Made by a program: the position numbers and the translations under genes
Shown: positions 5,319 to 6,072 of the stretch, piece by piece
Layout: each line of letters begins with the position of its first letter
Numbering within the stretch: the first letter of the stretch is position 1
The notes under the pieces: model-generated
Databases searched by the model: none
Seen by the model: the letters and a program-made list of their open reading frames with translations, nothing else
What the model was told of the DNA's origin: nothing
Source: DATGQT01 sp035304085
GTDB lineage: Bacteria > Bacteroidota > Rhodothermia > Rhodothermales > Rubricoccaceae
Length of the DNA: 6,072 bases
Assembly (NCBI GenBank): GCA_035304085.1
Contig: DATGQT010000063.1
Span: 1-6,072 of the forward strand
Direction of reading: 5' to 3'

Positions 5319-5996
5319 TCAATCCTGCCAGACGTAGTCGAACAGGAGGAACGAGGCGGTGACGGCGAGGCCGGCGTAGCCAACGAGCGCGGTGAGGTCG
5401 GCCTCCGCCTCGACCCACGCCGAAGCGGCGCCCCCGCCCTCGAAGGCGAGCCGCGTGGCGCGCACGGCCGAGAACAGCAGCGGGATGAGGACGGGGAAGG
5501 CGAGGACGGCCAGCAGCGGCCCGCTCGAGGCCGTCCGCGCGATGAGCGCCGAGAGCAGGGTCGTCGCGCCCGCCAGCCCGAGGGCGCCGAGGGCGAGGAC
5601 CGCGGCGAGGAGGCCCGGCGCCGCCACCGGCGGGCCGACGAGGACGAGGAAGAGGAGGGCGGCGACGGCGTTGAGGGCGAGCTGGAGCGCCGCGTTGAAC
5701 AGGAGCTTCCCGCCGTAGACCGCGCTCGGCCGCAGCGTCAGCTGGAGCAGCAGCACCGTCCCCCGCTCCTCCTCGGCGACGAACGCGCGTCCGAGCCCCA
5801 CCGTCGCCGCGAACAGGATCACCACCCACAGCAGCGCCGCCGCCACCGGCGCCGTCACGGCCACGTCGCCGAGGGCGAACCGGAGCAAGAAGACGGCGGC
5901 GGCGACGAACAGGCCGAGCGCGTTGAGCGCGAAGCGCGTCCGCAGCTCCAGCCGCGCGTCCTTCAGGAAGACGGCCCAGGCGCCGGCGAGCCACAT
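5319..5996 (-). CDS. ccmB: Heme exporter membrane subunit CcmB
   Basis: CcmB is the membrane subunit that pairs with the ATPase CcmA; the ABC module powers release of holo-CcmE from CcmC. The 225-residue product has the family's usual length (about 220). It opens with an amphipathic N-terminal helix MWLAGAWAVFLKDARLELRTR and has six hydrophobic segments. The EEERGTVLLLQLTLRPSAVYGGKLLFN stretch (about 75-101) is the characteristic CcmB loop, ABC2-like, with a charged EEERG turn and a G-K-L element. I chose ATG 5996 because conserved homology begins there; the frame is open further upstream through intergenic-looking repeat sequence (another ATG at 6056). The leader is C/T-rich. The expected partner gene ccmA is not visible within the 76 bases upstream. 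No residue loss or frameshift is seen. Confidence 0.9.
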   Translation of the reverse strand: MWLAGAWAVFLKDARLELRTRFALNALGLFVAAAVFLLRFALGDVAVTAPVAAALLWVVILFAATVGLGRAFVAEEERGTVLLLQLTLRPSAVYGGKLLFNAALQLALNAVAALLFLVLVGPPVAAPGLLAAVLALGALGLAGATTLLSALIARTASSGPLLAVLAFPVLIPLLFSAVRATRLAFEGGGAASAWVEAEADLTALVGYAGLAVTASFLLFDYVWQD

Positions 5997-6017
5997 GGGA
6001 TTGAGGATGGGGGAGTA

Positions 6018-6069
6018 CGGATTGCGGAATGGCGATCTTCGCCGGGAGCACCCCAAAATCCGAAATCCG
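6018..6069. repeat. Imperfect inverted repeat upstream of ccmB
   Basis: The arm at 6018-6030 (CGGATTGCGGAAT) pairs with 6057-6069 at 11 of 13 positions: 6 bp, one mismatch, 4 bp, one mismatch, 1 bp. Inside it is a second hairpin, GGCGA (6031-6035) with TCGCC (6039-6043) and a 3-base loop. The right arm holds AATCCG twice (6057-6062 and 6064-6069). The stretch 5997-6072 is visibly richer in A and T than the genes. It is either the leader of ccmB or an intergenic repeat element in front of it. The window ends here, so the full extent is unknown. Confidence 0.5.
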
Positions 6070-6072
6070 CGA

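Noticed and set aside
3118..5337. A 739-codon open frame on the plus strand across the whole ccm region
   Set aside because: It lies antisense to well-supported ccmC, ccmD, ccmE and DUF1499 genes, its translation is low-complexity and rich in Ala, Gly, Glu and Arg, and no family is recognisable. Long antisense frames are expected at this GC content.

Overview
The window is about 70% GC by eye, with strong G/C preference at third codon positions. None of the start codons has a clear Shine-Dalgarno sequence, and several have a C/T-rich leader instead. Together with the gene content (a Ccm cytochrome c maturation cluster, an HslV-like hydrolase, short-word intergenic repeats), this suggests a high-GC member of the Bacteroidota/Rhodothermota side of the tree, for example a Rhodothermales or Rubricoccaceae-like marine bacterium. 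That placement is inference and was not tested by a search.

Layout. The left part (1-2598) is read rightward: the 3' end of rsmA (16S rRNA dimethyladenosine transferase), a complete mgtE-type magnesium channel/transporter, a short intergenic element with four C-runs (G-quadruplex potential on the minus strand), and a proteasome-like (HslV-related) N-terminal-nucleophile hydrolase. Positions 2599-2665 separate converging genes. Everything to the right is read leftward: ccmB, ccmC, a ccmD-like gene and ccmE (5996 down to 3703), a GC-rich hairpin with a short T-run resembling an intrinsic terminator, then a membrane-anchored DUF1499 protein whose stop codon overlaps the start of a hotdog-fold thioesterase.

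How the genes work together. CcmB, CcmC, CcmD and CcmE form the heme-delivery half of System I cytochrome c maturation: CcmB with CcmA (not seen) drives the release step, CcmC loads heme onto CcmE with help from CcmD, and CcmE carries heme to CcmF (not seen). The most notable point is that CcmE has Cys where the usual heme-binding His sits (CxxxY instead of HxxxY), and CcmC has a divergent tryptophan-rich heme-handling loop. This points to the less-studied variant Ccm pathway. The other genes are housekeeping or accessory genes with no evident functional link to ccm.

No tRNA, rRNA, CRISPR array, transposase or phage gene is visible. Long open frames on the strand opposite the real genes are by-products of high GC. 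I see no wholly new multi-gene system. The items most worth following up are the CxxxY CcmE, the HslV-like protein with a predicted Ser nucleophile and no HslU nearby, and the family of intergenic short-word inverted repeats.
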